DNA of 64,000 nucleotides, taken from NCBI RefSeq assembly GCF_032854445.1, contig NC_088295.1, forward strand, positions 83,124,644-83,188,643, given 5' to 3'. The position numbers were made by a program, and so were the translations under genes. The notes beneath the pieces are model-generated. The model saw only the letters and a program-made list of their open reading frames with translations. It searched no databases and was not told where the DNA came from. Positions 36,096 through 47,950 of the stretch are shown here, in pieces; the first letter of the stretch is position 1; each line of letters opens with the position of its first letter. The stretch is from Liolophura sinensis (taxonomy: Eukaryota > Mollusca > Polyplacophora > Chitonida > Chitonidae).

Positions 36096-36474
36096 GAGAG
36101 GTTTGACGTTCAACATCTCAACACACAACACAGACGTTTCACGCTCTACATCGAAACAAAGAACATGTAGAGAAATTTTGAACTACGTCATAATTTTAAA
36201 GCTTCAATAGGTCCTATAATATGGAGTTTGCGGAGGTCCTCTTGCCTTCCAGGAACTATTTTCAATGAACACGGTAATATATAGCATATATAAGCCTAGC
36301 GTATATAGGCCTAGAGAAATATGACAAGTACGCCTATGCTGTAGTTGATTAACTGATTCATTGATCGTCTGATTTAAGTTATTGTTGCTTACGGCAGTAC
36401 TCCCTGATTGGTAAATCACCGACAATATACAACAACGAATTTTCCCCATACGTGAATTACAGATATACACGTCA

Positions 36475-36476
<2 letters not shown>

Positions 36477-36526
<50 letters not shown>
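36477..36526. repeat. AT dinucleotide microsatellite
   Basis: An uninterrupted AT tract of about 48 bp in the first (5' UTR) intron of the Rho gene. Confidence 0.95.
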
Positions 36527-36531
<5 letters not shown>

Positions 36532-37552
36532 GATGAAAGACCAGCGGTCTTCAAGGAATATTACACAGCCCGAGCAAGCATCATCAGCAGTGCACCTGGT
36601 CAATTCACAGTCAAAGGGCGGAAATGAGCCTGATCCTTGTATGTCAATTACATGGTTGTGTCTGGTTAGACTACCTTTTCGTGTTATTGTACACACATTT
36701 TATTTCACTGACCAAAGCCAATGAAACCTACTTATGCAGGATTTATCCATTTTTGGAAATGTTCTTCATCCACGGTGTTTGCAGTGCACGTAGAGATGTG
36801 CACTTATACATATATGTGTTGGTCGGGTCTGTTCTTGTTCATCGACTGTCATTGGCTGTTTTGTTTTTGTATATAATGTCGGAAATGATGACGAGGTGTA
36901 TAAGCTGGTCTCCCGTTCGTGTGTATATGTTGGCCCTATGCAGAGATACAACTACGAAAGTATAGCTACGTGCATTTCCGTTTCTATAATATAAATACCT
37001 ACCCATTCCACCAGCAAAGACGTCAGTACTGTAACAGTGTTCTAAATAGTGTACACTGTATACGATTAGTTAATACATATAGGCCTATATGATCTGAACT
37101 CCACATTTTATATCGGCCGACTAGATATAGCTCATAATTTTGCTTGCCCACATGATAAATGGAAAAACTTGTTAATGCCACATGTAATTGCCTTTCTTAT
37201 TTTTGGAAAATTTCCATGTTGCTTTGCATTGACGTAATCTGCGTAGCTTATCATGGGCCTAAACATAAACGGGTGTTTTACGGTAGTCGTAAAGACAGCT
37301 GAGGGCGGGGGCTGGATACTACGTTCATCGCTTACAATATCCTAATGTTTTGTGCGACTTGTAACATTAATGTATGCTATGTCCATAAAAGAGAAAGACT
37401 ACGCGTACATATAGACTAGCCTCAGTCCAACCATAATGAACTTATCCATCAATCGGACATTGTCCTATTCTACTGATTTATAATCATAAGTGCACTTACG
37501 GCCTATGCCTGAATGTTGAATAAGCTCGTTATGGTTGCAATGTGATTGCAGA

Positions 37553-37590
37553 CACCCCCCCCCCCCGCCCCTTGCAATCCCCCCCCCCCC
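37553..37590. repeat. C-rich homopolymer tract
   Basis: Two runs of about 12-13 C are separated by 'gcccc ttgcaat'. On the minus strand this is a G-run pair that could form unusual DNA structures. It lies in the 5' UTR intron of the Rho gene. Confidence 0.85.
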
Positions 37591-38129
37591 GACTACGCTT
37601 CCTATGTAATGTAGACGTTCATTTACATATAAAAGAAATGTCATTCACTCACAACGCACCGTATATATGCACGCGTTGCGAGAAGTGGAGGTTAAACCAC
37701 ACAGATGACTAGAATTTGTAAATCGAAAGCTACACGTGCTATTTGAATATCAGAATGAGATAATGTCCAAATTGTCTTAGTTAGACCTTAATATTATAAA
37801 GAGTTTTAATTATTTAGTAATAGCTTAATTTACTAAACATTTTAAATTAGGCTTATAAATGTTACGACGTTTAAATGGGATGTACATATTTATAGGTCTA
37901 ATATATAGGGGCCTACATATTACTAGTAATGGTATACAATCTACGAAAGGTCAGTTTACGTCATAAATTTGTTCCTGTAGGCTAATGACATCACAGAGAG
38001 GCCTCCTTGTTTCCAACGAGTAACTAGCCTATTATGAGGTTGCTGAAAGAAGCCAGAAAAACACGCTCTAATTTTGTTCTATAGCCTACGTCAGACAAAA
38101 ATTTAAAAATTCATAATCCGATCACTTAC

Positions 38130-38205
38130 CTTTACTCAATTGACAATCTCTTGTTAACTCTCGACCATATCGAATCTCTGAATGAACGTCGAAAGCAATT
38201 GCTGC
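38130..38205 (-). other. Predicted non-coding first exon of the Rho gene
   Basis: On the minus strand a strong donor, AAAG|GTAAGTG, ends this segment at 38130, and a TATA-like sequence lies about 30 bp beyond its assumed start near 38205. The matching acceptor is at 36074. The start position is an estimate from the TATA box. Confidence 0.55.
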
Positions 38206-38387
38206 TATCTTATACTCGTGCCGGAGTGGTTATTTATAACCTCCAATCAGGAACTGGCTATTTTTAGAACATCGTCAGGAGACGGGATATCCATCGCTTT
38301 CGCCGATAGAGGGCGCCGTTAGAGACAAGCATGGTTGTCATTATCGGTCAAATGTTTGACTGCTTATAAACAATTTTCGACATTACA
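38206..38387. promoter_or_regulatory. Compact bidirectional promoter between the Rho gene and metaxin-2
   Basis: On the minus strand, TTATAAATA (38239-38231) is preceded by the inverted CCAAT box ATTGG (38247-38243), a correctly spaced core promoter for the Rho gene. On the plus strand the metaxin-2 ATG follows at 38388, with TTATAAA at 38364-38370 probably too close to the ATG to be its TATA box. The two genes therefore share less than about 200 bp. Confidence 0.6.
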
Positions 38388-41300
38388 ATGACCTCACTCG
38401 TATCTCAAGCGGTTTCAGTAGAATTAGGACGTATGTATATGTATTTGTTTTCTCGTGTGTTTAAATGCTTTGTTAGGAAGAGAACTTCGCGGAATCACTT
38501 CACCTTGACACTGCCACAACAACAACAACTGTCCTCATACCTGTTAGTCCATCTCCATGCATTTTATGAAATTCTGACAGTCATCGTAGCACTGAGTCTA
38601 TCAACGCATCCCCCCAAAAAACATGGTGCGGATGTTTCATCTTCTTGCCAAGTATGGCAATCTAACTCACCTCCTCTGTGTACTTATATGTTGTTTTTAT
38701 TGTGGAATCTCCAATACTATCCTCTTAATTTGCTATGCTCACCTATGCAACTAATTAACTCGCTGCATAGTGACTGCTAGAATTTCGGCGGTACAAAGTA
38801 CCTCGCCGTCGACAGCCATTTTGAAGTGTCACGTGATCTACTTTCGGGTTTGAAATGCAACTGAGTTTTGGTATTGAAATTCTCCAGAAAACTGTTTTAT
38901 TTCGATTGCTGTCTGCATAAACAACTGCAACCCTCGTAATTCAATCCAAAAAGGGCATAAAAAAAGAACTTGTATTTTTAGTGCAGTTAAGTTTGGGTGC
39001 CATGAGTGTGGACCTCATTGAGATCAGCTCCAACAAGTCGGAGTGCGCAGATGTGCGGCGATTTGTTTGAGAGGTTGATGTCTCAGTGTTGTGATGAATG
39101 TCAGATGTTCTAAAGCACACTGAATCCATCTAGATGGGCACCAATGCGGTCGCTGTGAGTTCAAGTCCAGCTCATGCTGGCTTCCTCTCCGGCTGTACGT
39201 GGGAAGGTCTCCCAGCAACCTGCGGATGGTCCGTGGGTTTCCCCCGGGCTGTGCCCGGTTTCCACCCACCATAATGCTGGCCACCGTCGTATAAGTGAAA
39301 TATTCTTGAGTACGGCGTAAAACACCAGTCCAAATGAATAAATAAATCTAGATGGACTAGATACCTGTTAAAAGAACATTAAATAGAATTACCAAGCAAT
39401 CAAACTTTTTCCGCAGTAATTCAGATATTATTTAATTGAGATGAATTGTAAGGATTAGGTTGATGCATGTGATGAGTGAATTCATTTAAGAATCTCCTTA
39501 TTAAATTCATAGTTCGACACCTGGATTCCTGGCAAGGAGCAGGAGGTGATAAATAACATGGAGGGAAATGGGTGAAATGCTGATTTTGCTGATTTCTAAA
39601 GTTACAAGTACTACAACTATTCCAGAAAGAATTTCTTACTAAAAGCTAAAATTTTCATTTTTTATGCCAAAATCTACTTCATTGAATATCTAACTTGGGT
39701 TAATTTCTCTTTGTTTTCACCTCCAGTACTTTAGTCCCGTGACCAAGGAGTGTGCTGATGATTGGCTCAGAGCAGCTATGGCATTGCTGCAAAACTACGA
39801 ATAAGCCAGAACTGCTCCATTGGTTACTCCAGTGATGTACATACCATCGCATTTTACCCAGCTCAATGCTGGAAGTTTGTCCCCACACCTTTCAGTTTAA
39901 CCCGGGCATTGCTGTTACTGAATAACAAATGACAACTTTATATAATGAATGCTCCTTTACTACAGGGAAACGAATGAAACTGATATCACATGATAGGACA
40001 CTAATAGTAACTGTCATTCTATTCTAAACAACATTCCTCGTCATCATATGACTGAAGAATTGTTAAGTACGATGTTAAACCCCAAACAGGGACCTCCGTG
40101 CCTCAGTTGGTTAGCACGCTAGGGCAAGCGTAATGACTCAGGAGCCTCTCGCCAATGCGGACGCTGTGAGTTCAAGTCCAGCTCATGCTGGCTTCCTTTC
40201 GTGGGAAGGTCTGCCAGCAACCTGCCGATGGTCTTGGATTTGCCCCAGGCGCTGCTCAGTTTCCTCCCACCATAATGCTGGCCGCAGTTGTATAGGTGAA
40301 ATATTCTTGAGTATGGCGTAAAGCACCAATCAGATAAATAAATAAATAAACCCCAAGCACTCACTCACTAAACAACATTTCAGGGCAAGGGAATCATACT
40401 TTTTGTGTATTACTACTGTAACTCATGAGGACTAGGGCTTCACTGGTGTTTCTGAATTGCATAAAGTGCTGTTTTAGCCAAGCCTAGGATAAACTGGAAA
40501 GTCTGTGGACAAACTTCCAGTTTTGAACCGGGACATATTTGCTATTATGGTACGTACATTAGGTTCGTAACCGTCAAAGCAGTTTTTGCTGTTATACAGG
40601 GAGCCTCTGAGAAGTGGGTTAGCGATCAACAAAAGCAACAGTTACTGCAAGGTTGATGCCTTTGTTGGTCACCAACCCATTTCTTAGATGTTAATTGTGA
40701 AAAGGGGATTCCTCAATGAATTCACTTCACTCTAATAAGCGACAGAAAAATACATGTAGTCCTCACTATGGCCATAATAAGGTTATTTCAGAATTATTTA
40801 GCATGCTGAACCTGATCTTGCATGTAATGTAATATTGTAGTCTTCCTTTAAAGTCTTTTAGATTCTTAAAAAAATGTTGTATGCTGATATCTGAGTGTCA
40901 TTTTGTCATTTAGTCTTCCAACACTATTTTGAACACTATTACAGTGTATATGAAACTGTTACAGTGTATAGTGTATATAAATAGAAGACCATATGCAAGA
41001 GTCAGTGACTTGCAAAAATAGAGTAAAAGGGTGATCAACACCTAAAAATATAATATAGTTTTTAATAAAACAGTTGTTATTGTCTTGTACAGGTGTATGC
41101 ATACCAATCCATGAATGTTAATCTATACCATTAAATTTTAGCTCAAGTGCCTTGGCCAGAAAATGTGTCCTTCTACCAGCCCTATGAATGTAAGTGGTCA
41201 CGTACTTATCCTAATTGACACCATTTTGACTAGTAGTAATATTCTGTCATGGAGGTGTACTTAGTTATGTTTACTGTGATGTTAATGAATTGTTTTATTG

Positions 41301-44300
41301 CTTATAAATTTTCTTCCACGTGGAGATGAATTGTGGCAGTTATAGGGGATGGGCATACATCATAAATGAATTACTGTATTTCACCTAAAGGTTAACATTT
41401 CTTGATTTACGCATTTTGCTTGTTTCTAATTGATTATCAGGCCGAGTAACAGAGGTTTGTTAAGCATTAGGCTCAATGGTTACCTTCAGTCAGAAACCTG
41501 GCCACAATCACAAAAGGTAATAAGTCTTAATCTACAGTAAGAAATGCAGTTCAGATAAACACATCACTCAAGAAACTACTAACAAAGCCTGTCTATGTAC
41601 AGATACAGTGTATTTGTGTTCAGTGCAGGACAAATATTCATGTAATAACATATGAAATGTTTTCTTGTTTCTTGTCCAGCTGACCAGATCCTGTTACCAG
41701 ACTGTGCCAACTGCTTAGCTGTAAAAACATTTCTCCACATGAATGGCCTGAACTTTTTGGTGGAACTGAGGACCAATGCTGAGGAAATGTCCCCTTCAGG
41801 TAGAATCATAAAGATAGGCTCTCTGTCTGACAAGAACATATTTTACTACATACTAACATGGGCCAAACACCGTGTACAGAAGGTGCCTCAGAGTGATGCA
41901 TTTTCCCTGATCTCAGTGAACAACTGAACTAGTCGAACGTGACAAAAACTTAAAACTTAAAAAAAATTACAAAAAATTACAAAATTAGAGTGGAGTTGAA
42001 TCCTGGTCAGTTACCAAAGTGTCAGTGTTTGTAGTCATATAAGGCCATTTATGACATGATTGACCCATTTTGAACATGAGTACTATTTATACGCTGTCCA
42101 GGTAAACTGCTATCTGACTTGTAACTGTTTGTTCTCCTAATTAGAAAATCCAATAAATAATACTTTGTTACCTTGATTTCAGGGCGAGTACCGTTTATTC
42201 AAGTTGGTGCTTTCCTGATATCTGAACTTGACCCAATCATTGCTTTTGTGAATACTAAGGTACGTTAGCGCGGCGCAATTACCCAGGAGCCTCTCGTTAA
42301 TGCAGTCGCTGTGAGTTCAAGTCCAGCTCATGCTGACTTCCTCTCGACTGTATGTGGCAAGGCCTTGCAGTGGATGGTCATGGGTCCTGCCAGGCTCTGC
42401 CCGGTTTCCTCCCACCATAGTGCTGGCCACTGCCGCATAAGTGAAATAATTTTTGGGTCAAGAGTGTAAAACACCAATCAAATAGAATAAAAGAAATAAC
42501 TATGGTAGGTTAATAAAGTAATTTGCACTACTTATGTTCATGCAATTTTCGATCTGTACATATTTATGTACATTTAAATGTGTAGTTTGTATAATCCTGA
42601 GATCAGCACCAATCTACAATAATTTCATTTTTCTGTTTGTTGTACTTTGACTGTCAATACCTGCTTTAAAGAGGACTGTGCTATGCGATGGCTTACGTGT
42701 GTGTCAATCCCTAAAATGTTGTTGTTTTTTTTTTGGAATGTATTAATCTGATTGTGAATTCCAGGGCTTTAACTTGAGTGAGAACTTAAATGAAATACAG
42801 AGATCTGAAATGAGGGCCTATATGAGCCTTGTGGAAAACATTCTCGTCAATGCAGAGGTGAGTTATCTCCCTTGTTTATGTTTCATGAGTCTTACCTTAG
42901 TATGGTAAGCGAACAAGCGATGCTTGTTGGGTGCTATTAAAGCAGTCCACATAATGATGCTGCCATTGACTTGTTGTTTACTTTTGTTTTCTGAAACGTA
43001 AAGCTTCACTGATGAAATTCAGCAGTTGCACACATGTTTAGGAAATTTAGTGGCGCAACATTCTGCGCATAATTATGAATACTCCTGGTATGTGTCACTG
43101 TCAGTTTGGTGCATTTAGTTTACAGCACATTTACAAAAACACCGAATGATGGGGAGTTTGTCAGTGCAGAAAAAAACTGCGAATCTCCTCACAAGTTAGG
43201 TTTCTTTCAAATCGCCATGAGGCTTGCCTGCCTGAGCAGTGGGAATTTGGTTGAAAAACATAATCAATCTGTTCAGCTGTTATGTAAACAAAAATAAAAT
43301 ATATGTATTGTGGAGTGACCTTTACTCCAGCTAGGATGACTAGGCGAGAATCCTCCATTGAGTTTAATTTGAGCGACAGATTTGTTGTCACTAGTCCAGT
43401 GATGTAACAATGTGTTGCCGCCACCTTTGTTTTCTTACACACTGTCTAGGAGGATTAAGGTTTGTGCTCTTCAAAATACATTATTCCATAAAAAAAGTAA
43501 AGCATTATTTGCACACTCTTGTCATGCAGGTCTAAAATTCGCCTTTCTTGAAGATACTCTCGAGTTGCAGATAGAGCAGTCGTAAATCACTTTACAAGTG
43601 ATAATATTCCAATATTTCAAGTCTGTTGCGACATTTATTTTTATAAATGTTATTGTTTTCATAAACTGGGTAGCTCAATCAACATAAGTACATGAAATTC
43701 TTGTGTGCATTTTGTATCATACCGTACAACTGTCGTCAGTCACTTTCAGAATTCTGCCTATTCCTGCCATTACAAAGTATCTCCTTTGTCAGGATTCGTT
43801 TTTGGGCGGATTTGATTATAACATGATATGAATTTTTGGTGTCATTGCTATAAACTTATATTTTCCAGCCAGATGCCATTTTAGATTTTAAACAAACCTC
43901 AAAACTCCCTTCTAAGATAAATAGACCTGTCTCCATGTAAAAAGGAGAAACTGAGTCAGGGATAACATTTGAGGTCAAATACAGTAAATACTTGTTAATA
44001 TTACAGACTGTGCTGTAATTGTTTCAGTTATACATCTGCTGGTGTGAAGATACAGTTTACTCTCAGGTAGGAAACTGTCTGCTTGAACTTGAGCATACGA
44101 ATACATGTATTTTGGTGTAATAGATGATAAATAAATAAAACTGGACCCCATATAAATCAGGTGATAGCAGTGTGGCCACATCTCATTTCAGCTACTTGTG
44201 TGACTTTGTATAGTAGTCTCTACTTTTTCAGCATGGTCAGTCACTTTAAGCAAACAGAAAACTAAATGGAATTATTTCACAAGGCTAAGTTAAGGAGTGG

Positions 44301-45323
44301 ATATGAGAAGTTAAATTGAATTGATTAACAATTGTTCTGATTTTGTGTTGGACATACATGTACATATGCCCTAAGTTTCACACTGAAGTAATGGTATCCA
44401 TTCAGCCACGGATAACAGAATTTCTATGCAGTTTCACGTTTTGGTTAGGATGTCCATGTCGGACTGATTTATTGATTTATCTTCAGGTGACCAAGAAACG
44501 ACATGGATCCATTCATCCCTGGCCATTAAATCATTTATTACCATGGAAACGGAGACAGGAAATAAAATCTCGGATGAAGTCCACAGGATGGGGGAAGAAG
44601 ACCATGAATGATGTAAGGAGGATGCAGCTGTAGATTACTAGAGACAACTAAGGTATAGAGGCTATACATCTCCAGGCAATGAAATAATGCTATAAGTTTG
44701 GGATGATGTTAATGTCACCATTCACAAAGAACAGGATCCTGCACATACATTATTCTAGCCGGCCCCTGGACCCTCACCTTATTTCACAGTTTTTTTTCCA
44801 GGTGTGTGACAAAGTCTTCTCAGATATGAGCAGAGGCGCTCATAGATTAGTGTCATTCTGTGTTTCAGGTATGCGATGAGGTAATCACATGTTGCCAGGC
44901 TCTTTCAGAAAGATTGGATAGACAGAAATTCTTTTTTGGAGAAAAGTGAGTACAAATGTATTGTGAATTTTATATATAAAAATGTCTTAATATGAATTGA
45001 CTGCTTTATGGTATTAGTACAAGAAAGTCCTAATGTGGAAAATAATAAAAAAAAATTGTTAAGCATTTTGCTTTAAATCATTCAAATTTAAGCATGTTGT
45101 GTATTCATGGAATACATATGGTAAAAAAAAAATCATCTTGTTTTTTGTTTCCAGACCAACTGAACTAGACGCTTTAGTATTTGGACACTTGTACTCAATC
45201 TTGACAACAAACCTACCTGTTACTAGACTGGCAGAAATAATCCGTGGCTACCCTAACCTGGCTGAGTTCTGTCGCAGAATCGATGAAACTTATTACAGAG
45301 AGTCTGACTTTGAGGAAGTTTGA
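38388..45323 (+). CDS. MTX2: Metaxin-2 (nine exons, 263 aa)
   Basis: Coding exons 38388-38430, 41142-41189, 41680-41799, 42183-42259, 42765-42857, 44028-44066, 44487-44612, 44869-44945 and 45155-45323 join with every phase consistent and give 263 residues, the same length as human metaxin-2. Diagnostic blocks include [12 protein letters not shown] near the N-terminus, [17 protein letters not shown], the [15 protein letters not shown] block of the thioredoxin-like half, [13 protein letters not shown], and the C-terminal GST-like half [18 protein letters not shown] followed by [10 protein letters not shown]. Metaxin-2 lies on the cytosolic face of the mitochondrial outer membrane and works with metaxin-1 in the import and assembly of beta-barrel proteins (SAM complex). 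The first exon is short and was chosen because its donor (GTATGT) and phase fit the next exon. An AATAAA at 45471 follows the stop by 148 bp. Introns contain three SINEs, one of them at the exon 4 donor. Confidence 0.95.
39138..39345 (+). mobile_element. 5'-truncated SINE family A with target-site duplication
   Basis: The copy lacks most of the tRNA-like head, beginning at 'gcaccaatgcggtcgctgtg', yet is flanked by a perfect 10-bp duplication atctagatgg (39128-39137 and 39346-39355). It was therefore truncated when it inserted. It lies in metaxin-2 intron 1. Confidence 0.9.
40020..40375 (+). mobile_element. Family B repeat split by the SINE at 40086
   Basis: The block 'tcgtcatcatatgactgaag' to 'gttaaacccc' before the SINE and 'gcactcactcact' after it are one element. 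An uninterrupted relative lies in reverse orientation at about 58640-58715. Confidence 0.75.
40086..40346 (+). mobile_element. Full-length SINE family A nested in a family B repeat
   Basis: The element starts at the head 'acagggacctccgtgcctca' and ends in an (AAAT)n tail. It is flanked by the perfect duplication taaaccccaa (40076-40085 and 40347-40356), which belongs to the interrupted family B repeat. Confidence 0.9.
42264..42498 (+). mobile_element. SINE family A inserted at the metaxin-2 exon 4 donor
   Basis: SINE similarity begins at 42264 (gttagcgcg), four bases after the exon 4 boundary (AAG|GTAC), and ends at the A-rich tail near 42498. The imperfect 10-bp duplication actaaggtac (42254-42263) and actatggtag (42499-42508) contains the splice donor itself. 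Bases +5 and +6 of the donor come from the SINE. Confidence 0.85.
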
Positions 45324-47950
45324 CCCCTGCCACTGATTACTGCCACACATAGAGACTTTAACTAGGTTTGTGTTTGATCCTGTCCATGTACATTGATCAT
45401 AGAACGGATAATATAGGATTTACTTATATAGCCTGGAGGATGCATGAAGAAACAGATGTCCAGAAAAGAGAATAAAGGTGATTTACTCAGCGGTAAAAAA
45501 TATGGTCTTCTCATTATTCTTGGATGCTAATTTGATCATAAATTAAAGTATTAAAGTCAGAAATCAGGAACAAGCTGATGTGTGTAAGGAAATAAAGTGA
45601 ATAATGAAGAATTTAATGAGAAAATCTGTCAGATTCATGTGTTGAAGCCATAACTGGTGGTGCATCCTATATGGTGAGGGGTGGAGACATATGTTCAAGT
45701 TTTCAGCCTTCAGCTTTAAAATCAGCAGTCTGATACATGAGCTTCCTTGACTTACAGAGATAGGCTAAGTACTGGTCGCCATATCGTCTGTGTACAGTGA
45801 GTGACTGGGACAGGTCAGGTGTTACAGCTGAAGGAGATACCATTGTGATATGATAGAATTCATATTCTTGAGTACAGCATGAAACACCTATCAAATAAAT
45901 AAACCCCAAGGAAGGAAGGCCCGCTTTGAGAATGAGAGTCAACTTAACTAAAGGGAAGACAACTCTGCCTCTTTGGGCACATCTATATCCATGCATGTTA
46001 AAACCTCCTGAAACAAGCTATACACAGATCAACATTCTTTGGAAACCTGCAGATTCTTGATAGTTTTAACCAGTTTTTAAGAGGCTGTCACAAGCTTAGC
46101 ATGACCTTTTCCTCGTCGTTTCTGGTACCTCTCTGACACCAGTGTAATGAGACGTGTGAGATACCTGCTGATTTGCCTCTTGTGTCGCATAAATATATGT
46201 ATTTGTGTGTAATGCTCAGAGAAATATCTGTAACAGTGTGCAACACAAATATTTGTTTCTTGCCAAGTATACTTGAAATCAAACAATCTGCTCATCAGGA
46301 ATGCATGAAAAGTGGATATGCATTTTTCCAAAAATCTAATCCAAATGTGTCTATTTAAAATGATTTGAAGACAGAGGTGAATCATGGCATTCACTTAGTA
46401 AATGTAAAGCATGTACGTTTGGCATCTGTCTATATTTTTTATGATGCAACTAATTGTATGTCATCAGTGTCATCAGAAGTAGTAAGGCACTTCTCATGGG
46501 GAAAAAAAATAAATATGTAAAATCAAAAGAAAAGTCAAACCACTTCAGTGGAGGCCAGAAAAAATGAAAGCTCATGCACAAACATGCACTAAAGACTGTA
46601 AATGTCATAAAACCACAATGGATCTACATGTATGTGGAGAATAAAAACCCCGTAAAATGATTTCAGGGCATCTTCAGCGATCTAGAATCCCAAAGCTACA
46701 CTTGCCTTTTGTGTTGAAATAGTCAACCGTTGGGTTTACCACTTTCAAATTGCTTTCGAAGCGCCTGATCATAGTAAATGTTTGGAAGTTTTGTTTTATG
46801 AGGGATCAGTTATCAAATTGAGTTCTGAACGCAAAAGGCATTCAAGAAGTACTGGATGTTTATTTCTGCGTAGTATGGCAATGGTAAGAATATATAACGT
46901 TTGTTTTCCAGGGGTATGCCCTGAACGATGGCACTCAAAATAACCGTTGCAGCTTGTTAGCCCACATGACTAATGCTGAAGTAAAATTAGACGAGCTACA
47001 TGTAGCATTCAAACCAGATTGAGGACTGAACAGTTTATGTGAAGTCAATGAACTTTCAGTTGGATGACAATAAAGCAAGCTATCAAGTCAATCCATACTT
47101 GTTACTGTATAGACAAAAGGGACAAGAGGTTTAACAAGATGTACTGAACTTCTATGAAAATAAATACCTATTTTTTTTTTTTTTTTGGAAGTTTATGGGT
47201 AACATTTAGGTGTAAATGTATGTTTGACACTTGGCATGGCTGTCCATGTAAGTGCACAAAATCTTGACAATTACTTACACAATTCATACCAAAAAAAAAA
47301 TGTCAGTGTGGCAGAATCCTCTTAAACATTACTAACAAACACCATTCACACCTATAGACAACTTCCTATAGACTAGTTAGTTGTGTCCGGAAAAGATTCA
47401 GGGGGAAAGCTGAACATAAAAATTAATAGTCATCATGAAGAGCACCATTTATGATTACAAATACAAGGTATCAATGCACAGACATAAGACTTTCACAGTC
47501 ACAATTCATTTGGCTGATAAATCGTTAATTCAAAACTAAAGAGCACAATGATTTGTAGAAGTCAAATAGATGCATAGGTATAAAATACATGTGTATGGAA
47601 TACGATTAAATAACTTGTATGATAACATATGTGTATGTATATACATAAAATGTTGGAAACAATCCTTTCATAACTATGACTACGTGCACAAAATAGCCCA
47701 TTGTAAAAGATGACGATGCACAAGACATAAGCACTGTGATCAACAATTGAACATGCGCCACTTGTGTAGAATATTAGATTCCCACACTACCAATGCGTGT
47801 ACATGCAGGTGTAGCAGGACACAAGAGTATTGCACTGGGGATACAGGTGTCGAAGTAGGCAGTTTTGGGGTCTGATCTATGACATTTACCCACAGTTTTA
47901 TATATTACTTCAGAATATACATTGTGAGAAAACACTGGATGACAAGCATC
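45324..47950. other. Convergent intergenic region between metaxin-2 and the SKAP gene
   Basis: No coding exon was supported. It should contain the 3' untranslated regions of both genes. A short SINE 3' remnant lies at 45863-45903 (attcttgagtacagcatgaa). A TTTATT at 46859-46864 is a distant candidate polyadenylation hexamer for the minus-strand SKAP gene. Confidence 0.6.
45471..45476 (+). terminator. MTX2: Polyadenylation signal of metaxin-2
   Basis: A canonical AATAAA, 148 bp after the stop codon, is the first on this strand. Confidence 0.65.
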
